64,000 nt of DNA from Dastarcus helophoroides (lineage: Eukaryota; Arthropoda; Insecta; Coleoptera; Bothrideridae), in contig CM053337.1 in the NCBI GenBank assembly GCA_028583605.1, forward strand, positions 25,096,162 to 25,160,161, given 5' to 3'. The position numbers were made by a program, and so were the translations under genes. Shown piece after piece: positions 22,241 through 34,110 of this stretch. The notes under the pieces are model-generated. The model saw nothing but the letters and a program-made list of their open reading frames with translations, made no database searches and was not told the origin of the DNA. How positions within the stretch are numbered: the stretch's first letter is position 1; the number at the start of each line of letters is the position of its first letter.

Positions 22241-24058
22241 CGCCTATGAATATTCATACATAGTTTTATCTACACAACTTGTACCATATATGTTAAATAT
22301 GGCAATAGATCGTTTGAATTTTTTTTTTAAATTCATGGTGATTGAAGACGATTTGTAAACTTAAATAGCAAGTTTAATCGTAAGTTGTCCGTTAAGTACA
22401 ATTCGCGTATAACTGATCGTTTGTACTTAACAAATTTGGATATTATAAAATGCCCCCCCCCTAGAAAAAATTGTAGATACGCCAATATTATTGGCTCTAG
22501 AGGTTAGGTTAGTTTGATATAATGTTTGTTTATAAACTTCTCCAGTCAAACTGTTACTTTTCCATATGCATATTTTTTCCCATTTTTATCACAACTTCAT
22601 GATATTTAATAGTTCTTCATCTTTTTTTATATTAATTACTGAGAGCTTACACTAATATCAGTAGTCAGGAAGGTCAATTTACAATTAGTTGCAACGGTAC
22701 AAATCAAATAAATTGTCTTAATTTTGGTTACGATATTTAATTCATTTAATGTTTTTCTTAATAATCTATTATGGTATTGTGCTCTTTCTACTATTTTTTT
22801 TAGTTGTTTGCTTTTATATTCTATTTAAAAATTGAACAACTTTTTACGGTTTTCTTGTTTTTTTTAATTTGTGTATACAAAACATCCAATAGTTTATCTT
22901 AACTGACCAGGGCGATTGAGCCCATGTCAAATTTTCAATAGCTAGAATTTTCATACTCCCATTAAGTGAGAAATTGGTCAATCCAGGTCCCTTGACCTCC
23001 TCTTATTCATTTGGGATTGTATTAACTGTTTACCGTGCTAAATGTAACACATTTTGTATTTATTTAGCACATTCTTATATAACACTTGGGAAAGAGTCCT
23101 CATAAATTAACTTAGCTTTGGTCCTCGTAAAAGCTTAACTCAGCACTGTCCAAATAAAGTTGGGAGCTTAGGTCTCCACAAAATCAAAATTCACTCCTGC
23201 TAATTAGCCCAAAGTTCCCAACTGCTTCCAAAAAGTGAAAATATTGTTATTAACTATATCGTTAGTAAATTTGTAATAATTCTTAAGAGATAACTATTAT
23301 GATTAACAGATGTTATCTTCAGGCGTGTTAATTCTCAGCTACGTCGGAAATTAATTATAAGTTCGTTCAAAAATTGCTCAGACGGGGATCGTCCGTTAAT
23401 TTCATATCTTACGGTAAACGGTTGAAATATAATTAACAAAACATCTCGGTGGTATTTCGACCAATTAACCGGCATCGTCAGAACGAAAATAACTTCTTGC
23501 GGAGAAACAAGCAAATTATACCTGTTTTTCGACCTTCCGACAATGTTAAACATCAAGAAAAGATGTTGAATATGTTTCGAGAAAGACGTGAACGGAAAAC
23601 AGAATCGTTCCGGGAATATTAATATGATTATTAGAGAAATTTCGACGTAAATGCCTTTCAATCTTATGCTATTCCATTATGAAAATTTATTTATTAAATC
23701 GTTTCTCCGATAGGTGATTTACATCGATATGTTGGTTATTACAAACGAGGAAACTATAATAAATAGATTCTTTAATGCAATTATAAAATATTACGATGAG
23801 AATTGAACAACCTTGCTTATTTTAACTCCTTTGCATTTGCAAATTTATTCAATTGGTAGCAGGCACCGCCTGGGTAAAGTTAGGGTTTTTACGTAAGTAT
23901 AGAAAATTTTGCATTATTTAACACGAGGTTGATGTATTTCTTCCAACAAGTTGAAAATTTCATGACTACACGTAACCTAACCATTAAAGATTCTAAACCA
24001 GAAAACCACGATAAGTGAGTTTTTGATGCAACCCTTACTAAGGGTGAGTCAGGAAGAA
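22241..24058. other. Unique sequence without a recognised gene
   Basis: AT-rich DNA with a more complex patch at 23335-23670 that has many CpG dinucleotides. The 108-codon open frame there (minus strand) matches no family I know. A degenerate CCCCCCCC..GATACGCC module sits at 22452-22492. Confidence 0.5.
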
Positions 24059-24222
24059 TGTTGAAATACAAATCTTGTTCTCTGAAACCAAGAAAGATTA
24101 AAAAACCCACAGAAGTTGCTCTAAGGCGTTTCGATAGCCAAGCAATTATCTTCAGAGAGATACAGTGTCTCTCTGAAGATACAGTATCAGAGAGATACAG
24201 TATCTCTTTGAAGATAATTTTA
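24059..24222 (+). mobile_element. Snap-back SINE-like retroposon, truncated copy
   Basis: Begins at the family 5' end (GTTGAAATACAAATCTTGTT) and proceeds through CTGAAACCAAGAAAGATTAA to the central AGAGAGATACAG. It then has tandem AGAGATACAGTATCTCT pieces and stops before the second arm and tail. Confidence 0.75.
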
Positions 24223-25180
24223 ACTTCTATTTCAAAACTTTGACTTTAATTAAACACAAAATTAGAAAATATTTCTTTACACTTTAATCTGCAGATTACA
24301 AATTTTGGCTTCAATTTAGAAATTACGACATTTAGGTAGAAATTAGGAAGATAATTTTTTTGATAAATACCAAATTTCTTCTTGAACCTCAAACATAGAA
24401 AAACATTTTTGTAAAAATTAAGCAGATTCTTCTTCTATGTGTACCTACATTTCTACCTCCAAATTTTAACTATAAGAATAAAGTGTCAACCTTAAACTCC
24501 AAATTTCCGATCTCATAAATAAAATTTTAAGAAAATAATATTCTGAGGAACTTCGAAACCCATAAAATAATCTGTAGAATCTTGCAGCCTTCAAATTTTT
24601 TTTTAATTTTAATTAAAAACAGTCGAGTTTTCCATCGAAATTAATGAATTAAAACTTTAAGTTTAAACTTTAAACATTCCCAAAGAATCGAGTTTATAAG
24701 TTAAAAATTTTGAAGTTAAATCTAGAACTTTTACTTTTTCCCGAATTGTCGATTTAATAATCTCGAAAAAAATAGACTCCAAAAGTTTTCTTTGCCTCCA
24801 AATGTAGAGATAAAGACGGAATTTAGAATTTAATCTAAACATTTTGAAACTGAAATTGTGATATAAAATCTAATATTAACAAAAAATCAAAGAAGAAACT
24901 TGAAAATAAAAATTTTGAAACAAAAACCTTTAAATTTAAAACTACAGATTTTGATATTTCGAAAAAAAAACTGCTGTTTTCGAGTATTCTTATCCTTTCT
25001 CAAATTATGGATAAATTGATAAATGATTATTAAAATAAATGGTGTCATTTCGAAAAAAAGAATACTAAACATTGAATGTTTCTTTTTAGAATTAAGAAAA
25101 AACAATTTTTCTCGGAGTTTAAGCAAAACCTTTATGCAACTTTTGACACTGATGGTAAAGAACATCTTGCATTATCTATT
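24223..25180. repeat. A/T-rich degenerate repeat block
   Basis: Diverged AAATTT/TTCGA-type repeats with mixed strand bias. The open frames 24887-25165 (minus) and 25023-25214 (plus) overlap and look like composition artefacts. Confidence 0.7.
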
Positions 25181-25790
25181 TAATACTGCTACTAATGCTA
25201 CTAATATTACTTAATAAAACTGTAAACACTGGCTCACAGATAACGCGCAGCCTAAATCCCCATATGACGCAGGTGAGCGCTAAAAAGGAATATTTCAAAA
25301 TTCAACCCATAAGGGGGAGAAAATATGTATCAAATTTTACATGTCATGAATCAGTTTCCGGATTGCATGCTCTCACCAAATAAAACAAATGATTGTATTT
25401 GGAGTTGTTTACTGACAATCATTCAAAATGTCTTGCAGGCTTTATCAGTCAATCAATTAAAGTCATTATACACGACTTTATCTCTATTTCTACGAGCAAG
25501 TTATCAATAAAAGACAAACTATCTGAAAGTAAATGAAATTATTCCTAAACAAAATATAAAATTGGATAGAGCAACACATAAAACACGTCACTGTTAGCAT
25601 AAAAACCCCAATAAAGGATATTTGAGAATTCATCCCCTAAGGGTATGAAAGTGTATTAAAGTTCGTCACTTTTGAAATTAGAAAAATGAAAATTGGTCTT
25701 TAGGCTTTCGCATCTGCGTTTTTAAAAAGTCATTCCCTAAGAGGGTAAAATAAAGAAGAAACATTTTTATGGGAATACATCTTTTTGATT
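25181..25790. repeat. Remnant of an interspersed repeat with CC(C/T)TAAGGG motifs
   Basis: Phrases ATTCAACCCATAAGGGGGAG (25300), ATTCATCCCCTAAGGGTATG (25630) and GTCATTCCCTAAGAGGGTAA (25732) recur at irregular spacing after TCACAGATAACGCGCAGCCT (25234). This resembles nonautonomous RTE-type repeats of insects. No coding sequence. Confidence 0.4.
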
Positions 25791-25989
25791 TAGAAAGACA
25801 GTTAGAGGAAAATTCGATCATTCCTGAGATGTTATTGTTTGTCAATTAAAATTTTATTGGGCACAAGTCTAGTGATTAAATAGTAGTTTAGATTAGATTA
25901 GGTTACATTGTATCCATGCTTAGAGGAAGAAGAATCAACACATACTTGGGAGGAGACACAGCAACGGTGACTGCGGTAAAGGGCTGTGC

Positions 25990-28260
25990 CACGGCCGTCT
26001 TAAGTAACAGGCCATGAAGTAGGAAATTTGGCAACAAGGGATGGTTGTCCACCCTAGCCACCCTCACACTTGTACTTTTACTTGTTGGAGTTGTTGGTTA
26101 TGGTGACATGCCGGCAGCTAAACAAATTACAGCGATTTTTGCTAATCATAGTTACATTATTATTGAAAAGATAATAATTTGTTTCTTGTGGTTGTGTAGA
26201 AAAAATATTCATAATGTTGGTTTGATCGAAAACTAGTGATAAAACACAGCTAATTTCACAAATTGTTGTTCTTTTAATTGATGAAGTATATATTAGCAAA
26301 AGATTTGGACTAGGGGGAGATTGGACTAGGGGAAAAAATTTATTAGGTATAGCTTCCAATGACAATTCACTGGCTACAACGATTTTGGCTTTTATGATAT
26401 GTTCGGCTTTTGGAAACTTTTCCGAAATTGTCAAATTATTGCCAGTACATAATATTAAAGGTATTGAAATGGCACCAATCACGTTAAATGTAATTTCTTT
26501 AATTCAAAAATGTGGCTTTACAGTTTTAGATATAATAACAGATAATCACAGAATCAACCGGTCAATGTTTTCAAATTTAACCAATAATTTATCGTTTTTC
26601 CCAAATCCTGACATTCCTCAAAGTAATATATATGTCACTTATGATTTTGTCCATATTTTTAAAAATATAATTAATAATTGGCGAAATTTAAAAAATTTAG
26701 ACAACGCATTTGTATATCGCAGTTTTGAAAATTTTAATGAGATTAAAAATGCAAAATTCCAGGACACAAAAGATGTATATAACAAAGAAAAAAATATGGT
26801 AATAAAGAAAGCATACAAACTTAATCATAAAACAGTATTTCCTAACAACCTTGAACGACAAAAAGTTTATTTAGCAGACAATGTATGTGACTATTCTACT
26901 ATTTCTTCTTTAATAGAATATGGTTTTCAGGACACGGCAAACTTTTTGGAAATTAAAAGACATTGGTGGGATATTGTAAATAACACAAGAGTCATCAAAC
27001 ATGCCATTAAAAGAAATAAATGGTGTGAACCTATTTTTGGAACAAATGATTTTCGAATTTAAAATTTAAAAAAATTTATAACATGGTTAGATACTTGGCA
27101 AAAACTAAACAATAACGGTCGCCCTACAAATGATACGTATTCTACCATTCGTCATAGTACTTCTGTTTTGATAGAAATAATTGAATACTCTTTTAAACAA
27201 TTTAAAATATCATATATTTTACCGGGTAAATTTACAACTGAAAAATTAGAAAAGAGATTTGGTAAATTTAGGCTATTAGGTGGTAGCAATTACAATGTCA
27301 GTTTTGACGAAATAATTAATGCAGAAAAAAAATAAGACTTAAACATGTGTTTAAAAAAGCTTCCGGAACTACCTTTTCACTTTCTGAAATTCAACAATAT
27401 ACTGGGAACTGCTGTAATGAATCCGATCTTGACTGAAACATTTCGAAAAATACTGAAAGCGACAAGTTTTCACATATACTGGAAACAGAATATTTAAATG
27501 AATACCAAATAGACGAATCCGCTTAAATATACATATCTGGTTATGCGTCTTTCAAAGTGTCAAAAAAACTAAAATGCAATGTTTGTATTTCTCTAATTAC
27601 AGAAAGTAAAGGAACTTATATTGAAAATGAGTATTTTAATTATTTACAACGCGGTGGTTTGAGTATTCCTACAGACATTGTTAAAACTTTTTTATTTCAT
27701 ATATGTGCTATCTTTGAAAAAATTATAAATGATTCATCCACCGAATATGCTTTTCTAAAAGAGTGTAACCAAAAAGATATTTTATGCCATCTTACTTTTT
27801 TAAGTGCATCCCAAGATATATTTTTAAAAGATTTTTATTCTCAACGTATTTGCGGTAGAGAACATAAGACTATTCTCATTATGCTTTCTTTAATTTTTTC
27901 TAATATTTTTTACTAAATAACTACATTAAAAATAAAAACAGTGAATCCAGTGCCGAAAAGGTAGAATCAAAGAATAAGAGAAGGAAACTCAATACTTTTA
28001 ATAAATAAAAATAGGAGAAAACGCCACCTTATCCATTACATTTTTGTAATTAAAAATCATATGCCACAAAATACATACTTACGACATTGTTACGATACAT
28101 ACCGTAAAAGAAATCTTCAAATAATAATTTATTAAACTAATAAAGCGAACAGCAAAATATGATCTTAGTATAGTAGACTTTGACGGAGTGGACAACTATC
28201 TAACGTTTGGCAACACCGCATTGAGTGTTTGTTCATGGCCTGTTAGATAGAGTCGGCCGT
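25990..28260 (+). mobile_element. P-element-like DNA transposon, 2.27 kb, 8-bp target duplication
   Basis: Flanked by GGCTGTGC on both sides (25982-25989 and 28261-28268), the 8-bp duplication expected of the P superfamily. The ends are imperfect inverted repeats: ACGGCCG, TAACAGGCCATGAA, TTGCCAA(A)-like and GTTGTCCAC occur inward from both ends, in the same order. It encodes a broken transposase and interrupts the reverse transcriptase of a LINE. Confidence 0.9.
26240..27916 (+). pseudogene. P-element-type transposase remnant
   Basis: Relative of Drosophila P transposase and THAP9. The coding stretch starts near 26247 without a Met: QIVVLLIDEVYISKRF (first catalytic-acid region, about 26256-26303) and LLGIASNDNSLATTILAF. 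The ATG-initiated frame 26385-27062 follows, with ITDNHRINRSMF, DFVHIFKNIINNW (the GTP-binding/insertion-domain boundary in P-type proteins) and RVIKHAIKRNKW. After a TAA at 27060-27062 the same frame continues through GKFTTEKLEKRFGKFRLL and GGSNYNV (about 27225-27300), a hallmark of the C-terminal catalytic part. A frameshift at the A8 run 27325-27332 and stops at 27434 and 27524 follow. Then YISGYASFKVSKKL and the last frame 27557-27916. No N-terminal THAP zinc finger is visible. Inactive. Confidence 0.85.
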
Positions 28261-28814
28261 GGCTGTGCTTAAGGAGGAGTATTATCGCCCCTACTATGGT
28301 CAATTGTTATGGACTATCTATTTCTAAAGTTACACAACTCAGGCTTTGAAACGCAGGGCTATGCAGATGATATTGTCGACACTATAAGGGAAAAGCATGA
28401 CAGAGTTTTATCAAACCTGATGCAAACTGCCCTAAATATCATCAACAAATGGTACTGGAAGAAAGACCTAAGAGTCAATCCAAGCAAAACAGTTATTATT
28501 CCAGTCACTAAAAGAAGGAAGTTCTCATTAATAGTTCTCATCATGAACGAAATACAAATTGACTTCTCAAGTGAGGCAAAATATCTAGATTTAGGGCCAG
28601 ACCAGAAACTTATTTGGAACACAACCTGGACAAATATAGCAAACGTGCAATATGGTAAACTGGAGCTGCCGTAGACTCTTTGGAAAACCTCAGGACTGAA
28701 CCCCAAAATGATATACTAGTCTTACTTGACGGTTATCAGACCAATGGTTACGTACGCCTCGTTGGTATGGTGGTCAAAGGCAAAAGAAAAGACAGCACAA
28801 GATAAACTTATATT

Positions 28815-29235
28815 TGTTACGGCTAAAATGGATTCTTGGTTAGTTTTAAAACTAACCAGCTAGTTTGCAAACATACTAAATTAGCTGCTATTTTAAAGGA
28901 ATCAGCCATTTCCAACAACCAGCTAGTTTTTAAACTATCAACTAATTATCTGTTATTTTACAGGAAACGACTGATCCCTTCAAAATAGCAGCTTCGTTAG
29001 CATTTTGAAGGCAAACTGGTCAGTTTTAAAGTCAACCAAGTACCCATTTTAGCCGCAACATAAATAAACCAAAGCAAATAGTTAGGTAACTAACCAGGTA
29101 GTTTCTAAACTCTTAACTTGGCATCCGCTAGTTTGTTGGAGATGACTGATTTTTTAAAATAGCAGCTTTCCCAGTACGTTTGCAAACTAGCTGGTTAATT
29201 TTAAAACTAACCAAGTATTCATTTTAGCTGTAACA
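28815..29235. mobile_element. Short terminal-inverted-repeat element inserted in the LINE
   Basis: Left end TGTTACGGCTAAAATGGATT, continuing TTGGTTAGTTTTAAAACTAA. The right end is its inverse over about 58 bp and finishes CATTTTAGCTGTAACA. A third copy of the right end lies inside at 29012-29063 (ending CCATTTTAGCCGCAACA), so two units may be fused. A TATAT-like sequence is on both sides (possible 5-bp target duplication). No coding sequence. It is a nonautonomous DNA element of undetermined superfamily. Confidence 0.75.
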
Positions 29236-29476
29236 TATATAAAAACTTTAATTACAGGAGCAATGAAAACTTGTCCAACTGCAGCTCTGGAAGTCATGCT
29301 GAATTTCCCCATTTACATCTACAGGAAACGAAGGACAAAATTCTAGGGGCTTTAAGACTGGTTTAGACAGTAGATCTGAAGGAAGAAGACTTTATGGGAC
29401 ACATGAGTATTCTCAAAAAATGTGTGTCATCGGCAACGATAAAACCGGTTGATACAATACAAACCAGGTTGGAGTA

Positions 29477-30474
29477 CAGTATAGATATTAGCTTGCGCAT
29501 ACAGTAGTGACAAAAGTGTCGGTACCTTTGATCTTAAAGTAGCTAAAATCGTTGACCTTCAATGGAATCAGCCATGTTGTGGATTGTGCACGGCCGCGAA
29601 AATTTAAATTTATTTATTAAACAAAACCATCAAGTTTATTAATTTCAATAGTTTTTAGCGTTTAAATTCTAATTTACTACTTTACAAATAGTCCAAAAAT
29701 ACTAGTTCTCGTGTATTTTTTAAATAATGTGTATTTGGTAATTACTGATAACCTAATAAGTATAAAGAATACACAAAGAAAAACAAAACACAGATTGTGA
29801 CTGACCGCAAAATAATTTCTACAGGAAACAACTTATTTATTTTTTTGTATAAAACTGGCAAATGCGAGTACCTATAATAAAACAGTTTTTTTAATAAAAC
29901 AAATTGGGTGTACCCGAATATTACCCTTTGCCGTCTTTTGGAAATTAAAAAGAAGCTGATTTTATCAAATTATTATTGCTGTTAGAGTTACATTTATAAA
30001 TAGAACGTGTAAATTCTCCTCTTTTCTCTTTTATTTAGTTTCATCTTATTAGCGCAATGAATTATAACAAGACTGACATTTCAATAAAACTGATCCAGTG
30101 TTGCCAGATAACCTAAACGTTATTCGCGAACAATCTCCTTAAAAATCCCACAATTCGGATGAAAATCCCTGACCATATCAAATTTCTAGAACATCCATAA
30201 ATGTAGGTAAATTTTCTTACATTTTTACCATGAATGAATAACATATGAACGTAAAATAAAAAATCATATTCGCTCAAGTGCTGATTTTCCCGAACACGTG
30301 GCAACTCTCAACTGACATTCACTTACCCAACGACTATAGATCTTATTTCCGGTAATCATAGAACACCGCGACGCCATGTTCGGGATTGTGCAAATTGACG
30401 CATGAGCAAACAAAATTCGTGACAAAATTTTAGCAATTTGTCGCTACTGTATGCGTAAGCTAATATCTATACTG
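29477..30474. mobile_element. Tc1/mariner-like element remnant inserted in the LINE
   Basis: Inverted ends of about 38 bp: CAGTATAGATATTAGCTTGC, then GCATACAGTAGTGACAAA on the left (29477-29514). On the right is TTTGTCGCTACTGTATGCG, then TAAGCTAATATCTATACTG (30437-30474). CAGT termini and an inner TACAGTAGTGACAAAAGTGT fit Tc1/mariner elements. TA precedes the left end but AG follows the right end, so the TA duplication is not intact. The interior contains no transposase motif; direct repeats of CCATGTT(G/C)(T/G)GGATTGTGCA occur near 29571 and 30373. Confidence 0.6.
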
Positions 30475-31510
30475 AGATTGGAGCTCGAACACTCATTTGA
30501 AGTGGTCATAAATGATCGCTCTATGAGTGGAACGGACCAAAAACCTAAACTGCACAAGGATCACTTACCTGGTACACTGTTGGATCAAAAACAGCAGAAG
30601 GAGTTGGGGTCGACGTATATGGCCCAAGATATAGGCTAACAAAAGCCTTAGGTCAAACTTCCACACTCTTCCAGGCAGAAGTATATGCCATAGAACTATG
30701 TACTCGCGAATGTCTATCGAAGAACTTAGGAGGAGCAAGGACCTATATTTGTTCAGACAGTCAAGCGGTGCCTAAAGTTCTGAGGAGCGTTACTGTCAGA
30801 TCCATACTAGTATGGGACTGTTTGCAACTACTAAAACAGTTGGCTGGCCGCAACAAGGTAACCTTGATGTGCGACAAGGTAACCTTGTGGGTGCCAGCAC
30901 ACATAGGCCTTGATGGAAATGAGATTGCCGATCGCCTAGCCAGAGAAGGTGCAGTATTACCATTTCTTGAACTCGAACCTTACTTTGGTATAGCTAAATG
31001 CTATATAAGAAATGAAATCCACAAATGGGAAGAGAAACAAAAAAAATCCCACTGGAAATTAATTTCTGGACAAAACCATGCGAAAAAATTCATCTCATAT
31101 TCGCACACCAAGAAGAAAGAACTTCTCGACCTCAGCAAACCGAAGTTAAGGTTAATTATAGGCCTTCTATCCGGACCATACGCGCTAAGATGCCATTTCA
31201 AGAGGATAGGCAGAGAGGAGTCAGAGACTTGCCGATTATGCAAAGAAGCCAAGGAAACTGCGAAACACGTACTTTGCATAAGCGAAGCATTGTTTTACAG
31301 GAGACTGCTTCACCTGGAACAGGTAAAAGCTACACCTGCAGAGATAAGTAACATTTCTCCTGGGAAAATCCTATGCTTTTGCAAAAGCTTGGGAATTTAG
31401 GAACAATATATATCGGGGTTCATCAAAAGAGATTTTTAAAGTCACAATAATGAGAGGAATGTATATATCTTGTCCGACTCCATACCATATCTAATCTAAA
31501 TAATAGTTTA

Positions 31511-34110
31511 CTTTTGTTTAGTTATACCATGTATCCAAAAAGTATAAAATATTAAGTGATGATTTGATTTTTATACTCTCTTGTTTGGGCTCGACAATCG
31601 ATTTCGATAAGAGTTTTATTCGAAGAAACTGAGCTACTTTTTCTATCAATTGAACAAAAAGCATTTTTTCCAACTCAGTTTTTTAAGCCATTTTTCTATA
31701 TACAATGAATATTACGCGTATGAATATTCAAAATTTAAGCAGACGCTAGTTTAACATGAGGTCAGGAAAAAATGGCAATTCGGACGACAAAATTAATGAT
31801 CAAGACTAAAAGTCTAACTGGAGTATCAATTACAGCATTACGTACTGAACATCTTAAACGACAAGATATTTATTCATATGGCGAGTGCTTTTATTTGAAC
31901 GTTTAACCTGAAGCTACAGAATGTTGCTTTTGTGGCTGGGCCCGCTACCCATCTGTTCAATACGTCGCGTTTAATTTATGATTACGTCTTATTTCACTTC
32001 CAATTTTTAACAGAATAAATTTTCCTAAACCTAACAATCTCTGAACTGTTGTTTTTTTTACGTTGCAGTCTTGTGATTCTGAATAAATTTACAAATTAAT
32101 TACCATATTTATAACGAGACTTTCTTATGAATATTCTATTATTAGAGATGTTTTATTCTTGGTACTGTTCTAATAAGGTGCTTGACCCACAATAATTGTA
32201 CACAAATATTATCTTGCTAAGAAATTATTTTAATTATTTTATTTTAATAAATTTTAATAAATGATAGAGAAGAATACTTTTACGATTCTGTACCTTAAAA
32301 GCTAAAACCACACGTTTCCTTCCAGCCGACTGTATGTCCATATTTTTTTTGAAAAGTGTTTATATTTATTGAATTTTTTAACCTCATCATATTGGTTTTT
32401 AATTTTAACTCCAAGTTGACTAATAGTCTACGGTTTTTTTTTAATTATCAGGTAATATGAGTAATTTATATTGGCCTAGAAATATGACCTACATTGCGCT
32501 TTATCAGTAGTTAATACATCAAATAAATTCCCAAAATTAACCCCACACTTGCTTGCTAATGAGTCACGCAATTTTTTCTACTAGGAAGCGTATATCATAA
32601 TCCTAATTCGTTTCAAATTACACTTTTGAAACGAAATGTTAGCTATCATCGAACGCGGAAAAGCATTATTGATTTTGTTCATAAATTTCGTTGAATTACC
32701 AACAGAAATGACATCAGAACTTTGTTACCTAAGCTCTCGTGTCATTTATCTAAAGTAGATTAAATTGACCCAAGTTTTCTGCTATGGCCTCGAGTTTTTC
32801 AGTGGAGTTTCTAAACACTAATTTAGGCTCATCGAAGTATAAAATTCAATTTATTTGTTATATTTTGTTTTCGAGCATCTTGCAAAGATGGTTTTGTCAT
32901 GTTAAGCAAAAAATGCAGCACCAAATACGTATTTATTATATATTATGTTACAAATCACATAAATTAACACAATTCACTTGTTAGTTGTGCTCATGTAGAA
33001 TATTTAAAACTGAAACGTCAAACACGAAAATAAGTGCGGATCAGATGGATGGACACTAATAAAATTGCTTTAGTGATCTAAACGCATCCTCGTCTTAACG
33101 TCATATCAGTAAGGTACGTTGTATTTATACCGGATGCTCGAAAGACACACTCTACCTACTTTGACATTCGATTCTAAACGCGAGCAAGGCACTTGCACCG
33201 GATTTTTCATGTCGTTGATAAGTGCAGACGCAGAACTTAATTTTCGTGACAAAAACTATAGCAGAATGTAGAACAAGTTTGTAAAGAAATCAATTTTGTA
33301 GATTGGTTCAGTCTCGTATGTAGCAAATTTATTAGTAGGCAGTATATTACAATTAAAATCACTGATATGGCAATTTGTTCGTTAAATTAACGGAATTAAT
33401 CAAATGTAGTAAAGCGAATAAATTTGAAATAATTTCACTTTCATACTCACATTTTTATCAGAACAAGGTTTAATAGTTGTAGAGGACATTCTTTCATTAA
33501 GAGACACAAAAAAATCGGGCAAAAATATTACACGGTTATTAATAAATTGTAACAGTAGTTGTCATAATAAGTTTTAACTGACTGCGACATAATTGTGTAC
33601 TTCATAAATTATAAAATGTTTTAACCTGATTTCGCGCTGCTGCATACGTACTTGTATGCCAACAAGAATAGACATTAATTCTATTTGATAAATAACGTTA
33701 TAAATTATAACTAATGTTAATATCTTTGATTACCGGTTTTTTCTTATTAAATCTTTTTTATTTGTGTAAGCAATTTTACAAATAAAGGTAAGTCGTAATG
33801 GCAAGAAATTGCTGTTGAAATAATACCTATAACAACTTTAATAGAATGAATGAATCACTTTTCGGTATTTAGGTGGCCAAAACGAAGTTGTTCAGAGGAA
33901 TCATATCTACAGGGATGTCCACTTTCTCTAGCGAAAACTTTAAGGAGTAATGGATTATCAATAGAGAGCTGGATTTTAGGCACAAACAAATAAGGGAAAA
34001 AGGTGAACAAAACGTTAAATTAGGCAAAAATGAATAGCTAAAAAAGGCATTGAAATGGCAAAATACTTTAAAAAAGGCTCTAAAAGGTCAAAACCACAAT
34101 TACCAAGAAA
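31511..34110. other. Unique sequence without a recognised gene
   Basis: About 2.6 kb of AT-rich single-copy-looking DNA. No exon or RNA gene can be supported. The short open frame at 32784-32984 has no family signature. Confidence 0.5.

Larger units (their letters stand above)
25906..31400 (+). pseudogene. LINE ORF2 remnant: reverse transcriptase and RNase H
   Basis: Reading across the insertions: IVSMLRGRRINTYLGG (25909-25956), TVTAVKGCA (25969-25989), then GGVLSPLLWSIVMDYL (28272-28320), the catalytic GYADDIV (28357-28377), LRVNPSKT (28471-28494), KYLDLGPDQKLIW (28580-28617), VIRPMVTYASLVWW (28733-28776), ITGAMKTCPTAALEVML (29251-29301) and, after the Tc1-like element, RNase H. In RNase H the first motif is YTVGSKT (near 30575), so the usual catalytic Asp is Val. 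The others remain: FQAEVYAIEL, CSDSQAV, VPAHIGLDGNEIADRLAREG. A C-terminal CRLC-H-C knuckle is near 31230. A stop replaces Gln before GGVLSP, and frameshifts occur near 28690 and 30640. The group is I/R1/Jockey-like with RNase H. Confidence 0.85.
25891..31496 (+). mobile_element. LINE with three nested insertions
   Basis: 5'-truncated plus-strand non-LTR retrotransposon flanked by TAAATAGTAGTTTA (25877-25890) and TAAATAATAGTTTA (31497-31510), a 14-bp target duplication with one mismatch. Its own sequence is 25891-25989, 28269-28814, 29236-29476 and 30475-31496. It is interrupted by a P-like transposon, a short inverted-repeat element and a Tc1-like element. Without them the copy is about 1.9 kb. 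Confidence 0.85.

Noticed and set aside
23335..23661. 108-codon minus-strand frame
   Set aside because: No recognisable family or coding-like neighbours; kept only as part of a complex, CpG-bearing island.
26078..26482. 134-codon minus-strand frame
   Set aside because: Antisense to the P-type transposase reading (LIDEVYIS, ASNDNSLATT), which is the recognisable strand.
28359..28706. 115-codon minus-strand frame
   Set aside because: Shadow of the LINE reverse transcriptase on the plus strand.
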